NCBI GenBank assembly: GCA_913060815.1
Contig: CAJXSZ010000004.1
Span: 1 to 64,000, forward strand
Length of the DNA: 64,000 bases
Direction of reading: 5' to 3'
Origin: an uncultured Sulfitobacter sp.
GTDB taxonomy: Bacteria; Pseudomonadota; Alphaproteobacteria; Rhodobacterales; Rhodobacteraceae
Shown here: piece by piece, positions 36,351 through 45,851 of the stretch
Layout: each line of letters starts with the position of its first letter
Position numbering within the stretch: the stretch's first letter is position 1
Position numbers and translations under genes: made by a program
Notes under the pieces: model-generated
Seen by the model: the letters and a program-made list of their open reading frames with translations, nothing else
What the model was told of the DNA's origin: nothing
Databases searched by the model: none

Positions 36351-37591
36351 CAGGTGCCTTTGAGCAGTGCGCGAAGGCGATCTGCAAGATGCGCGATCCC
36401 CGGTGCCATTGTGAATTCGGCGTGCAGGCGTTTGTGCGCAGCATTGGCCAGACGCGGCCCCAGCGCAGGGTCCTGTGCGATCTGGATCATGCCATCTGCG
36501 AAGGCGCGCGGCGTATCTTGGGCCAGCAATCCGTGGGTGCCAGTCGTGATAAATTCGGGGATGGCCGAAACGGGCGTGGAAAGGATCGGGAGCAGCTGGC
36601 TCGCCGCTTCCATCAGCACATTGGGCAGGCCGTCGCGGTCACCATCGGCTGCAATGCGCGACGGCAGGACGAACAAATCTGCCGCACGCATGGCCGCAAT
36701 CACATCGGGCTGGTCACAGGCGCCCCGCCACGTGATGCGGTCCGCGACACCTGCCGCTTCGGCACGGGCGCGCATCACACTGTCCAGTGTGCCGCCGCCG
36801 ATATGGGTCCAGTGCCAGTCCAGCGTCTCGGGCAAGAGCGCGAGCGCGTCGATCAGCGTGTCAAAGCCCTTCTTCTCGACCAGCCGCCCCACCGACATCA
36901 TCTGCAGTGGCGCATGTGCCGCGCGCGGTTCACGGACGGGCGGTTCGGGAAAACGGGCCAGATCAAGGCCGTGATAAACCAGATCAACACGCGAAGGCGT
37001 ATCGGCCAGCCCTTGCAAATGCTCCGCACCGAAGCGCGTGCAGGTGGCGCCAAAGGCCGCACCGTATGTACCTGCATCAAGTTTTTCACGCAGCTCCCAT
37101 TCGGGCGAGGTCCAGATGTCTTTTGCATGGGCCGAGAAGGACCAAGGCACACCGCGCAGGATCGCGGCATAGCGCGCCACAGAGGACGGCGTGTGCAGGA
37201 AATGCGCATAAAGCGCCTCAAGCGATCCGCCAGCCTCATGGGCCAGCACACAGGCCTGCCCCCAACGGCGGCGGCGGTTGGCAGTATCATCGCGTGCCAG
37301 ATCGCGTGCGTAGATATCGGCTGCTGCATCAAATCCGGGCAGGGCGGTGACAGCGCCCATGGCCTCATGCACTCGGCGCGGCTCTTCGTGCAGGTATTCG
37401 GGAAGGTAGCGCACCTGCGCTTGCAAACGGTCGTGCAAAGGGTGCGTCTTGGTATCGGTCGGGTGGCGCAGAGACCATAGATCAAACCGCAGCCCCGCCT
37501 CTTCCAGAGCGACCAGCTCTTGCGCGATAAACGTCTCCGAGAGGCGCGGCCAACCCTTTACGACGACAGCAAGATTCGGGGAGGCAGTCAT
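36350..37591 (-). CDS. Glycosyltransferase family 4 protein, WcaL/AmsK-like
   Basis: A 413-residue enzyme starting with KGWPRLSETFIAQEL, the opening typical of GT4 enzymes of exopolysaccharide assembly. SAHAKDIW, VGRLVEKKGFDTLIDAL and LPSRIAADGDRDGLPNVLMEAA mark the donor-site domain. The acceptor and sugar are unknown. It starts 2 bases after the GT28-like gene stop and ends on the first base of the next gene. Confidence 0.88.
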   Translation of the reverse strand: MTASPNLAVVVKGWPRLSETFIAQELVALEEAGLRFDLWSLRHPTDTKTHPLHDRLQAQVRYLPEYLHEEPRRVHEAMGAVTALPGFDAAADIYARDLARDDTANRRRRWGQACVLAHEAGGSLEALYAHFLHTPSSVARYAAILRGVPWSFSAHAKDIWTSPEWELREKLDAGTYGAAFGATCTRFGAEHLQGLADTPSRVDLVYHGLDLARFPEPPVREPRAAHAPLQMMSVGRLVEKKGFDTLIDALALLPETLDWHWTHIGGGTLDSVMRARAEAAGVADRITWRGACDQPDVIAAMRAADLFVLPSRIAADGDRDGLPNVLMEAASQLLPILSTPVSAIPEFITTGTHGLLAQDTPRAFADGMIQIAQDPALGPRLANAAHKRLHAEFTMAPGIAHLADRLRALLKGT

Positions 37592-37593
37592 GT

Positions 37594-38802
37594 TTATTGG
37601 TCCTTTTCGCGCATCAGCGCACGGCCGCGTTCAATCACGACATCCAGCCCGTCCAGAAGGCCATCTGCCCCCGCTGCCGAGGGCTTGTTTTGGGTGGGCA
37701 ACGCGCGGATTGCGGCGATCATCGCCTCGACCGTCATCCCGTCGCGCCCGTCATCCAGCATGCGGACGAGGCCCAGTTCCTCGGCGCGGCTGGCCCTGAT
37801 CCACTGCTCAAGGCGCGGGACGGTGCGCGGCACAATAACCGCACGTTTGTCAAAGCTGAGCACTTCGCAAAAGGTGTTATATCCGCCCATGCACACCACT
37901 CCCTTGGCCTTGGCGAAAAGCGCCTCGATGCGGCTGTCGAAGCCTGTGGCTATGACGCGGCCGCCCAATGCCTCGACCCGCGCATCCATCGCGTCGCGTA
38001 CCTCCCCTGAAAGGAAGGGGCCGTATACAAGCATCGCCTGCGGCCCAAGATCGGGGTCGGCTTCATAGGCGTCCAGCACCAGCGATACCATCGCAGCGCC
38101 GTCACCACCGCCACCAGGTGTGATCAGAATATAGGGCTCATTAGGTACTTCGGCTGCATCGGTCAGGGTGCGGCGCAGATATCCAGTGTAATGGATTCGT
38201 TCGCGCGCGGCCTCACTGAATGGAAGGCCCTTGGTCGGATCGTAGATATCCTCGACCCCGTACACCCAGAATTCGTCATAATAGGCTTCAGCGGCTTGAA
38301 CAGCCCCCTTGCGCGCCCATTCTGCGGCCAGAACTTCCGGCTCGTCCAACACATCGCGCAGGCCCAGCACCACGCGGCAGGTGCCTTGTTCCTGCAACCA
38401 CTCAAGGGTTGGCAAAAGCTCTCCGCGAAAGCCGGTTGGCTCTTTGTCGACAATCAGCAGGTCGGGGCGGTATTGCTCGACCGCTGACTGGATCAGCCCT
38501 GCGCGCAGGTTTGTGGTGCCGTCGATATCCATGCCAAGGGTCGAACTCACGTAGGAGCCATCAGGCAACTTGGTCACGCCGGGAAGGCGGATGTGGTCAA
38601 CGCGCTCGGGAAAGGTGAACCTCCCTGCAACGGGCGATCCGGTGAGGATGATGGCCGATGCCTTTTCGTCACCCGCGGTCAACGCAGTGGCGAGCGCGCG
38701 GGAACGGCGCAGATGCCCAAGACCGAATGTATCGTGGCTGTAGAGCATAACGCGGCGCGCTGGAGATTTCGCTTTGTCAGAGGTGATGGTCTGTTCCGGC
38801 AT
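37594..38802 (-). CDS. Glycosyltransferase, GT28-like, first gene of the glycan operon
   Basis: A 402-residue GT-B protein with an N-terminal SHDTFGLGHLRRSRALA loop, TPGGGGDGAAM in the nucleotide-binding half and CMGGYNTFCEVLSFDKRAVIVPR near the donor site. It resembles the GT28-like enzyme at 33593. The ATG follows GGAGAG. It is first of six tightly packed genes, and its promoter must lie within 38803-39122. The product made by the operon is unknown. Confidence 0.83.
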   Translation of the reverse strand: MPEQTITSDKAKSPARRVMLYSHDTFGLGHLRRSRALATALTAGDEKASAIILTGSPVAGRFTFPERVDHIRLPGVTKLPDGSYVSSTLGMDIDGTTNLRAGLIQSAVEQYRPDLLIVDKEPTGFRGELLPTLEWLQEQGTCRVVLGLRDVLDEPEVLAAEWARKGAVQAAEAYYDEFWVYGVEDIYDPTKGLPFSEAARERIHYTGYLRRTLTDAAEVPNEPYILITPGGGGDGAAMVSLVLDAYEADPDLGPQAMLVYGPFLSGEVRDAMDARVEALGGRVIATGFDSRIEALFAKAKGVVCMGGYNTFCEVLSFDKRAVIVPRTVPRLEQWIRASRAEELGLVRMLDDGRDGMTVEAMIAAIRALPTQNKPSAAGADGLLDGLDVVIERGRALMREKDQ

Positions 38803-39122
38803 AAGTATTCTCTCCGATCAGCATTCAGCAGTGGTCAGCCTCGGGTAGGGGCCATTATGCCGAGTATTAGTCACTTGCCTACAGCACAGTGGCTGCTTTG
38901 CCAAAGGCCGCTATCTCATTCGTCGCCCAAGGGACAGTGCCGCGATGCGCATCGGCAACAATCACGGTAGTGCAACTGTAGACCCGAGCGGTGCCTCGCT
39001 ATTGCTCAGACGTGGTCAGAAGCCCGCTAATTGCAATGATCGCCATGCGCACGTAGTGTCACAACTGCGTGAAAGCGCCCAAGCAACGCGCGGCTTTCCC
39101 CAAGCGCTAAAGGACAACGAAT
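38803..39122. other. Divergent intergenic region between glycan operon and channel gene
   Basis: About 320 bases with no supported coding sequence. It must hold promoters for both directions. I see a clear AAGGA ribosome-binding site for the channel gene but no convincing operator, riboswitch or strong hairpin. Confidence 0.6.
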
Positions 39123-41675
39123 ATGATCTATCGCATGATGCTGGGTGTGCTGGTTTGGGCCAGTTTGGTGTTGGGCTTTCATGCGGGTGCACAGGCGCAA
39201 GGCATTACACAGCTTCTGGACAGAGACGACGCGACTGTTGCCGAGACAGAGACACTAGCAGAGACACTGCGTAATGCGGCACGCGACGGTGTCGGCATTG
39301 TCGTGATTGATACAGACGGCCGCGTTTTGTCGCAAACGGCGGCGGAGCCTCCTGCAACGGTTGCGGGATCAACGCCGGTCAAGGAACCATCGGGACTGAT
39401 GAAAGCGCAAGAGAGCGCCGATCTAGTGCGGGATGCGCTGATAGAACGGCTGACCCAATTGCCCGTAGCCGTGCAAGAAGTTCTCTATATCCTGCGTGCG
39501 GCCTCGCCTGACGGTACAATCATGCTGTTTGCAAAAGTTCTCGGTATGAGCTTGCTGCTGTTTGCGATTGGCGTCGTGGCGGAGCGCGAGATTTTCGGCA
39601 AGCGCTTGGTGAGCGGTATGGTTATCAGCCGCGTTCAGGCAAATCCCGTAGGATACGCCGAGAAGATGCCTTTCCTCATGTTCCGATTTGTGATGGGGCT
39701 GGCCGCGATGCTGTTTTCAATGGCTGTCGCATACGTTCTGGGGGTCATTTTCTTTCCGCCGATCACCGACAGTGCAGTCCAGTTTACGGTGACACTCATC
39801 AATGTCGGCTATTTTTGCTGCCGCTTTGTGGCGGGGCTGTGGCGGATGATCCTGTCGCCGTTTCTGGCGCAGTACCGCATTCCCCACTTCTCGGACCGCG
39901 ACGCAAAGCGGCTGCACAACTGGCTGTGGATAGTGGCTGGCCTAAACATCTGCGCGATCCTGTTCGGGATCTGGATAGGCGAACTGGGTCTCAATTACGA
40001 CATCTACGCGCTGGTTTCTGCGACTTTGTCGGGCGTGCTGGTGCTGTTGAATATTTTGCTCGTTGCGGTCAACCGCCGCGCGATTTCCAATGCTTTGCTG
40101 GGGGGGCGACAGCCTGCGGAGGCGGGGATGCTGCTGCGGATGCTGAGCAAGCTTTGGGCGCCCGTTGTTATCGTTTACGTTATCTTTGCGTGGTTCGAGC
40201 TGACCTATGATCTGGTTCTTGAGCGCCCCAGTTCGATCCCGCTGATCGCGGGTGCCTATGGTATCCTGCTCTCGATAATCGTGGTCTACGGTGTGGTGAA
40301 CTACATCATCGAACGCAGCTTTGCCCGCGCCCGTGTGTTGCGCCTGCTACGTGAAACGCAGGCAGAGCAGGAAGCGGTTGAGCAAGCGCGGCTTGAGCGT
40401 GAAGCCCTTGGCTTGCGGATGCTGCGCGAGGATGGCCCCGATCCGGATGCTGATCCAGATTCAGCTTTGGAGGCGGACAGTGCAGCAGGACCGCTCGCCG
40501 CTCGTGTCGAGGCTGCGCAGACAGTAGAGACATCCGCGCGGGGTGATCTGACGCAAGCAGAGTATGAGACGTATGAAAAGCTAGCGGCCGATGCCGAGGC
40601 GCATGGCGAGCAAGGTCCTGTGCTCAATAGCTTTGAGGCGTTGGCGCGGCGGGTCGCAGGTATTCTGGCGTTTGTCGCAGGAACCTACGCGTTTTTCTAC
40701 ATCTGGGACAACAACTCCGCTCGCATGGTGGAATCCGTGCTGGACCGTCTTCTCGATATCATGGTCATCGTCTTTATCGGTTATGTTGTCTATCACGCCT
40801 TCCGCATCTGGATTGACACCAAGATTGCCGAAGAATCCATGGGTGAGGTCGAGGCAGAGCCGGGTGATGAAGGGGGTGCGTCTTCGGCTTCGCGCCTTGC
40901 CACCCTGCTGCCGCTCTTTCGCAATTTCACACTTATCGTTGTGGTCGTCACCATTGTGCTGATCGTGCTGATGGAGATCGGCATAAACGTAGGGCCGCTT
41001 TTTGCAGGTGCTGGTATCGTGGGTGTCGCCGTAGGTTTTGGGTCTCAGGCGCTGGTGCGGGACATTTTCGCTGGTGCGTTTTTTCTGTTCGATGATGCCT
41101 TTCGGAAAGGGGAGTATCTGGATGTGGGCGGGGTCAAAGGCACGGTCGAGAAGATTTCTGTCCGCTCGTTCCAGCTGCGCCACCATTTGGGGGCGTTGCA
41201 CACGATCCCCTTTGGCGAATTGCAGGTCATGACCAACTACAGCCGCGATTGGGTGATTATGAAACTGCCCTTGCGCGTGACCTATGACACAGATGTCGAG
41301 AAGGTGCGCAAGCTGATCAAAAAACTCGGGATAGCACTGCTCGATGACCCTGTGATCGGGCAGAATTTCATTGCACCGCTCAAGTCACAGGGTGTGATCG
41401 AGATGCAGGACAGCGCGATGATTATTCGCGTCAAGTTCATGACCAAACCCGGGGATCAGTGGCTGGTACGCAAACGGGTCTATGAGGAAATACGGATTTT
41501 GTTCGAGCGCGAAGGCATTCAGTTTGCTCATCGCGAGGTTACTGTGCGCTTGGCTGACGGCAAAGTGGATGACCTGAACGAAGAGCAAAAGCGCAAGGTG
41601 GCTGCAGCGGCCCATGCGTCTTTAGAGGAAGAGGTTGAGGGACCGGAAGGTCCGGCGGGTGGAGATGATCGTTAG
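39123..41675 (+). CDS. Mechanosensitive ion channel, MscS family, large
   Basis: An 850-residue membrane protein with a signal peptide (about 1-25, ending AGAQAQG), a periplasmic region with LVRDALIERL, then about ten membrane helices. The C-terminal MscS domain is clear: GPLFAGAGIVGVAVGFG, then QALVRDIFAGAFFLFDDAF and RKGEYLDVGGVKGTVEKI form the pore helix and beta domain. A highly charged cytoplasmic loop (about 400-490) with many Glu/Ala/Arg residues lies between helices. It would release solutes on osmotic downshock. Start 39123 follows AAGGA; a second Met four codons on is possible. Confidence 0.9.
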   Translation: MIYRMMLGVLVWASLVLGFHAGAQAQGITQLLDRDDATVAETETLAETLRNAARDGVGIVVIDTDGRVLSQTAAEPPATVAGSTPVKEPSGLMKAQESADLVRDALIERLTQLPVAVQEVLYILRAASPDGTIMLFAKVLGMSLLLFAIGVVAEREIFGKRLVSGMVISRVQANPVGYAEKMPFLMFRFVMGLAAMLFSMAVAYVLGVIFFPPITDSAVQFTVTLINVGYFCCRFVAGLWRMILSPFLAQYRIPHFSDRDAKRLHNWLWIVAGLNICAILFGIWIGELGLNYDIYALVSATLSGVLVLLNILLVAVNRRAISNALLGGRQPAEAGMLLRMLSKLWAPVVIVYVIFAWFELTYDLVLERPSSIPLIAGAYGILLSIIVVYGVVNYIIERSFARARVLRLLRETQAEQEAVEQARLEREALGLRMLREDGPDPDADPDSALEADSAAGPLAARVEAAQTVETSARGDLTQAEYETYEKLAADAEAHGEQGPVLNSFEALARRVAGILAFVAGTYAFFYIWDNNSARMVESVLDRLLDIMVIVFIGYVVYHAFRIWIDTKIAEESMGEVEAEPGDEGGASSASRLATLLPLFRNFTLIVVVVTIVLIVLMEIGINVGPLFAGAGIVGVAVGFGSQALVRDIFAGAFFLFDDAFRKGEYLDVGGVKGTVEKISVRSFQLRHHLGALHTIPFGELQVMTNYSRDWVIMKLPLRVTYDTDVEKVRKLIKKLGIALLDDPVIGQNFIAPLKSQGVIEMQDSAMIIRVKFMTKPGDQWLVRKRVYEEIRILFEREGIQFAHREVTVRLADGKVDDLNEEQKRKVAAAAHASLEEEVEGPEGPAGGDDR

Positions 41676-41716
41676 CGATAAATGGCGTCGGGTTCTATCG
41701 TGGCTGGATGGTCTAT

Positions 41717-41737
41717 GCGAGAGGCGCCGCCTCTCGC
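41717..41737. terminator. Bidirectional hairpin between convergent genes
   Basis: GCGAGAGGC (41717-41725) pairs with GCCTCTCGC (41729-41737), loop GCC. It lies between the channel gene and the ABC permease gene, which converge. From memory, similar hairpins followed by GAGATATTTGTG-like sequence recur between convergent Rhodobacterales genes. Confidence 0.65.
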
Positions 41738-41770
41738 GCTCTCCGAGATATTTGTGACCAAAAGAAAAGG

Positions 41771-42910
41771 TTAGCTGCGGTAGGGGTCGAGGGATGCGCG
41801 TAGGCCGTCGCCGAGGAAGTTGAACGCGAGCACAACCACGATGATGGGCAGCATCGGGATGGCAGTCCAGGGGTAGATTTCGATGCTGGCGAGGTTTTGG
41901 GCATCGTTGAGCATCACGCCCCATGACACGGCAGGGGCACGTAGGCCAAGACCAAGGAAGCTCAGGGCTGTTTCACCGAGGATCATCGCAGGGATCGAGA
42001 GGGTCGCGGATGCGATCAGGTGGCTCATGAAGTTGGGCAGCAGGTGGCGGCGGATTACGCGGGAGGGTTTGGCACCCATCATTTCGGCTGCGCGGACATA
42101 TTCCTCTTCACGCAGGCTCAGGAATTTGGCGCGCACGGCACGCGCAAGGCCGGGCCAGTCGAGGATGCCGAGGATGATTGAAATGATGAAAAAGACCGCC
42201 ACTGGCCCCCAGTTTGATGGAACGGCGGCGGAGAGGGCCAGCCAGAGGGGCAACTCCGGCAGGGAGCGTAGGATTTCTATGGCACGGTTGATGGTCCAGT
42301 CGGTCTTGCCGCCGAAATAGCCCGCCATGGCGCCAAAGAAGATGCCGAGGATGAAGCTGACGGTGATGCCGATGATGCCGACGGTCAGCGAGAGTTGTGC
42401 CCCGTAAAGGATGCGGCTGAACACATCGCGGCCAAGCCTGTCGGAGCCCCAAAGGAAGACAGTGGCCCCTTCGGGCGCGCAGAAGAGGTGAGTGTCCGAG
42501 GGGATGAGACCTGCGATGCGGTAATCTTCGCCTTCGCAGAAGAACTGCAGCGGCATGGGTGTGGTTGTGTCGATCTCGTAGCGCCAGCGGTAGTTTTCCA
42601 GATCGGCAACGGCGGTGGTGGTATAGACGTAGGGGCCGACGAAGTCGCCCTCGTGCCACAGGTTGATGTCCTGAGGCGGGTGATAGAGGTGATCGGCGCT
42701 GCGCTCGTTCGCTGTATAGGGCGCGACAAAGCCTGCGACGGGCAGGATGAGGTAGCAGATGAGCAGGAAGAGGCCCGAGATCAGTCCAAGCTTGTGACGT
42801 TTGAATTTGCGCCAGATCAGCACATAGCTGGGGTGATCGAATTCGGCGCGCTCGGGTGCGGAGAGGTCGGCCTCTTCTGACCATGGTTGGGGATCGACGT
42901 AGCGCTTCAT
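41771..42910 (-). CDS. ABC transporter permease, dipeptide/oligopeptide type (YejE-like)
   Basis: A 379-residue inner-membrane permease. It has an N-terminal cytoplasmic tail, a membrane helix at about 35-60, a periplasmic insertion and five more helices with the coupling motif EEYVRAAEMMGAKPSRVIRRHLLP (EAA loop). GSDRLGRDVFSRILYG and GLRAPAVSWG are typical of this family. It pairs with the permease at 42907, overlapping it by 4 bases, and is the last gene of the importer. Confidence 0.92.
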   Translation of the reverse strand: MKRYVDPQPWSEEADLSAPERAEFDHPSYVLIWRKFKRHKLGLISGLFLLICYLILPVAGFVAPYTANERSADHLYHPPQDINLWHEGDFVGPYVYTTTAVADLENYRWRYEIDTTTPMPLQFFCEGEDYRIAGLIPSDTHLFCAPEGATVFLWGSDRLGRDVFSRILYGAQLSLTVGIIGITVSFILGIFFGAMAGYFGGKTDWTINRAIEILRSLPELPLWLALSAAVPSNWGPVAVFFIISIILGILDWPGLARAVRAKFLSLREEEYVRAAEMMGAKPSRVIRRHLLPNFMSHLIASATLSIPAMILGETALSFLGLGLRAPAVSWGVMLNDAQNLASIEIYPWTAIPMLPIIVVVLAFNFLGDGLRASLDPYRS

Positions 42911-43938
42911 GTCCGGCGCCCGCCCATGCGGATGCGCGGATCAAGCAGCATCAGAAGCACGTCCGAAATCATTGTACCAATCAGCGTCAGCAAGGCTACG
43001 AACATCAGGATGAAGGCGGCGAGAAACTGGTCTTGGGATTTCAGCGCTGTGAGCAGTGACGGGCCGATTGTTTGCAGTCCCAGCACGACCGACACCAAGA
43101 CCGAGCCGGAGATCATCGCGGGCAGCAGGTTGCCGATGTCGGCAACAAAGGGGTTGAAGGCCATGCGCAGGGGGTACTTGCGCAGCATCTTGGAGGGCTT
43201 CATGCCTTTGGCGATCGCCGTTTCGACATAGGGTTTGCTCAGCTCGTCAAGCATGTTGGCGCGCAGACGCTGCATCATTGCGGCGGCCCCAGAGGTGCCG
43301 ATCACAAATGTGGGCACGATCAGATGCACGAGGATGGATTTAACCTTGTCCCACGACATGGGCTGCCCCTCGAATTGCGGGCTCATCAAGCCGCCGATTG
43401 GCAGGTCGAGGTATTTGTTGCCGTAGTAGAACAGGATGAGTGCCAGCAGGAAGTTTGGCGTGGCAAGGCCCAGATAGCCGACAAAACCTGCCGTGTAGTC
43501 AACCCACGTCTCGGACTTGGCGGCGGCCAGCACGCCGAGCGGCAAGGCCACGCAATAGACGAACAGGACCGCGGCGAGGTTGACCAATACGGTGAGCCAC
43601 AGCGCGTCGCCGACGATCTCACTCACAGGGCGGTCGAATTCGAACGACCAGCCAAAGTTGCCTTGGATCAGGCCAAAAAACCCCTGCGGGCCGGGCATGA
43701 AACCTGCCCAGATCATGTATTGCTCCCAGAGCGGTCGGTCGAGCGCGTATTCTGTGCGCAGGAATTCTGCCTTGGCCACACCCTCGGCCTGACCTGTGGC
43801 GCGCAGCTCTGCGATCTGGTTGCTGAGATAGTCGCCGGGCGGCAGGTTGATGATCACGAACACAAGGATCGATACGATCCACAGTGTCAGCAGCATTGTA
43901 GCAAAGCGGGTGAGAGCATAGCGCAGGATCAGGATCAT
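42907..43938 (-). CDS. ABC transporter permease, dipeptide/oligopeptide type (YejB-like)
   Basis: A 343-residue permease starting MILILRYALTRFATMLLTLW, with six membrane helices and the coupling loop ETAIAKGMKPSKMLRKYPLR. I place the start at 43938, which overlaps the end of the binding-protein gene by 4 bases; an open frame running upstream in that gene is not a real start. It forms the channel with the permease at 41771. Confidence 0.92.
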   Translation of the reverse strand: MILILRYALTRFATMLLTLWIVSILVFVIINLPPGDYLSNQIAELRATGQAEGVAKAEFLRTEYALDRPLWEQYMIWAGFMPGPQGFFGLIQGNFGWSFEFDRPVSEIVGDALWLTVLVNLAAVLFVYCVALPLGVLAAAKSETWVDYTAGFVGYLGLATPNFLLALILFYYGNKYLDLPIGGLMSPQFEGQPMSWDKVKSILVHLIVPTFVIGTSGAAAMMQRLRANMLDELSKPYVETAIAKGMKPSKMLRKYPLRMAFNPFVADIGNLLPAMISGSVLVSVVLGLQTIGPSLLTALKSQDQFLAAFILMFVALLTLIGTMISDVLLMLLDPRIRMGGRRT

Positions 43939-45851
43939 TGGCTCACCTGCATAAAGGCATCCTCGAAAAAGAACTCGTCGATGCGGTGGATGCCGAAATG
44001 TGCACCCGGATCGTAGGCCCAGATGCCCTCCTGCGGCACGTTGCGCAGGCGTTCCGAGACGACCACCGGCTGCGGCGCGCCTGACAGGATACCGATGGCG
44101 AATTGCTGGTCTGCGTGAATGGCGAGCATCTCTTCCCAGATCTCCGTGCGGCGGGCAGTGTCCTGCGTTTGGCTCCACTCGGATTTCAGTGCCAGCAGGC
44201 GTTTGGGCGCTTCCATGTCAGGCGCCTCGCCCGCTTGGCCCATCGTTTGGTAAAACTGCCCCCATTTGGGCCACGCAAAGAATTCCTGCTGCGTTGGCGC
44301 GAGATAAGCGGGCGACGTTTCGGCCCTTGGCAGACCGTTGTCCCAGCCGAACCACGTGGCGGCCATGCCCGTGCCTGCGTAGATGCGGTTGCGCAGGATA
44401 TCGCGGTCCAGTGGGCGCATGATCAGACGGATGCCCAACTCACGCCATGTGTCGGTGATGATGGTGAGCGCATTTTCTTCTTCCTGTCGCTCGCCTGCGG
44501 TTTCGATTACGAATTCCATCGGGCGTCCGTCGGGCAGCTTGCGCAGTCCGTTCGGCGTGCGCTCTGTGAGGCCCATCTCGTCAAGCAGGCGGTTGCCCTG
44601 TTCGAGGTCCATCTGCGCCCAAGCGGCCAGATCGGCGGGCGCGTGTAGCGGGCTGTCAGGTAGAGCGGTCATGCCCCCCTCATCAGCCAGTCCGAAGTAA
44701 AGCGCGCGGTTGATCATGCGGCGGTCGATCCCGAGGCTGAGTGCACGGCGAAAGCGCACATCGCGCATCACCTCGCGCCAGACGGGATCAGCGAAGTTGA
44801 GGTTTGGATAAATTGCAATCTGGCTGGCCGCACCATTGGCCCATAACAGCGTGCGATAGCCGTTGCCCTCCGCCTCGCCCTTTTTCAGGATCGCGACATC
44901 GCGAAAGCCAAGGCCGCGTGCCTGAAGATCAACTTCGCCCGCGTTTGCTTTTGCCGCAACAAGGCCGCTGCCCACCACTGTCATCTCGACCACGTCGATA
45001 TAGGGCAACTGCGTGCCTGCTGTATCAATGCGGTGAAAATAGGGGTTGCGAACAAAGATGTTGCGCGACGTAGGCTTGCCGGTGGCGTTCAGCCATGGTT
45101 GCAAAGTGGGCTGTTCGGGGTTGTCGAACTTGTACATGTTATCGCGCTTGTTGTGCAGTGCGGCCCAGCTTTTGACCCGCGCGGCCAGAATTGCCTGAAC
45201 CAAAAAATCGGGATCCGCAAAATCCCCGTGGAACTGCTTGAGGTAATGCGCAGGGCGATAGATGAACGGCGGGCTGGCTTGTGCCAGCAGCGGCAGAAAG
45301 CTGGGGTTGGGATCGTCCCATTCGAACACAACCGTGACAGGGTCGGGAAAGCTGACGCGGCCCATCTGCTCGTTTACGATCATCCACTCGGGTGGACCCG
45401 ATGGCGTGATCTCGGCATTGTTGGCCACATGCTCCCACCAATAAGCAAAGTCGGCAGAGGTGAACGGTGCACCGTCAGACCAACGATGCCCCTTGCGCAG
45501 ATGAAGGGTAAAGCGGCGACCTTCCTCAACCACGACGTCACGCAGGATGTCGGGCTGTAGACTGTAGTCGGGGGCATATCCTACCAGTCGGGCGTAGCCG
45601 TAGACGACCATCTGGCGGATATCCTTGCTACGCGAAACAAGCGTGCGCAGAGTGCCGCCCTGAATACCGAGCGCGCGGCCCTTGGCCTCCAGATCGACGA
45701 TCAGCGGCTGGGCGGGGATGCGCTCGGCTGCGGGAGGCATATCGCCCGTGTTCACTTCGGTTGCCCAGAAGGTGCTTTCCTGCACGGCGATGGGTTGGGC
45801 GGTCAAAGGTGATGCAAGAAGCGCCAGCGCGCATAGGGTCTGTCTAAGCAT
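43935..45851 (-). CDS. ABC transporter substrate-binding protein, large family 5
   Basis: A 638-residue periplasmic binding protein with a signal peptide ([19 protein letters not shown]). The core contains GGTLRTLVSRSKDIRQM, LRKGHRWSDGAPFTSADF and the family-5 LRFRRALSLGIDR-like DVRFRRALSLGIDRRMIN. Proteins of this size bind oligopeptides or, in the rhizobial Agp system, alpha-galactosides, so the ligand cannot be told. The start at 45851 gives the signal peptide and overlaps the ATPase gene by 8 bases. Confidence 0.9.
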   Translation of the reverse strand: MLRQTLCALALLASPLTAQPIAVQESTFWATEVNTGDMPPAAERIPAQPLIVDLEAKGRALGIQGGTLRTLVSRSKDIRQMVVYGYARLVGYAPDYSLQPDILRDVVVEEGRRFTLHLRKGHRWSDGAPFTSADFAYWWEHVANNAEITPSGPPEWMIVNEQMGRVSFPDPVTVVFEWDDPNPSFLPLLAQASPPFIYRPAHYLKQFHGDFADPDFLVQAILAARVKSWAALHNKRDNMYKFDNPEQPTLQPWLNATGKPTSRNIFVRNPYFHRIDTAGTQLPYIDVVEMTVVGSGLVAAKANAGEVDLQARGLGFRDVAILKKGEAEGNGYRTLLWANGAASQIAIYPNLNFADPVWREVMRDVRFRRALSLGIDRRMINRALYFGLADEGGMTALPDSPLHAPADLAAWAQMDLEQGNRLLDEMGLTERTPNGLRKLPDGRPMEFVIETAGERQEEENALTIITDTWRELGIRLIMRPLDRDILRNRIYAGTGMAATWFGWDNGLPRAETSPAYLAPTQQEFFAWPKWGQFYQTMGQAGEAPDMEAPKRLLALKSEWSQTQDTARRTEIWEEMLAIHADQQFAIGILSGAPQPVVVSERLRNVPQEGIWAYDPGAHFGIHRIDEFFFEDAFMQVSQ

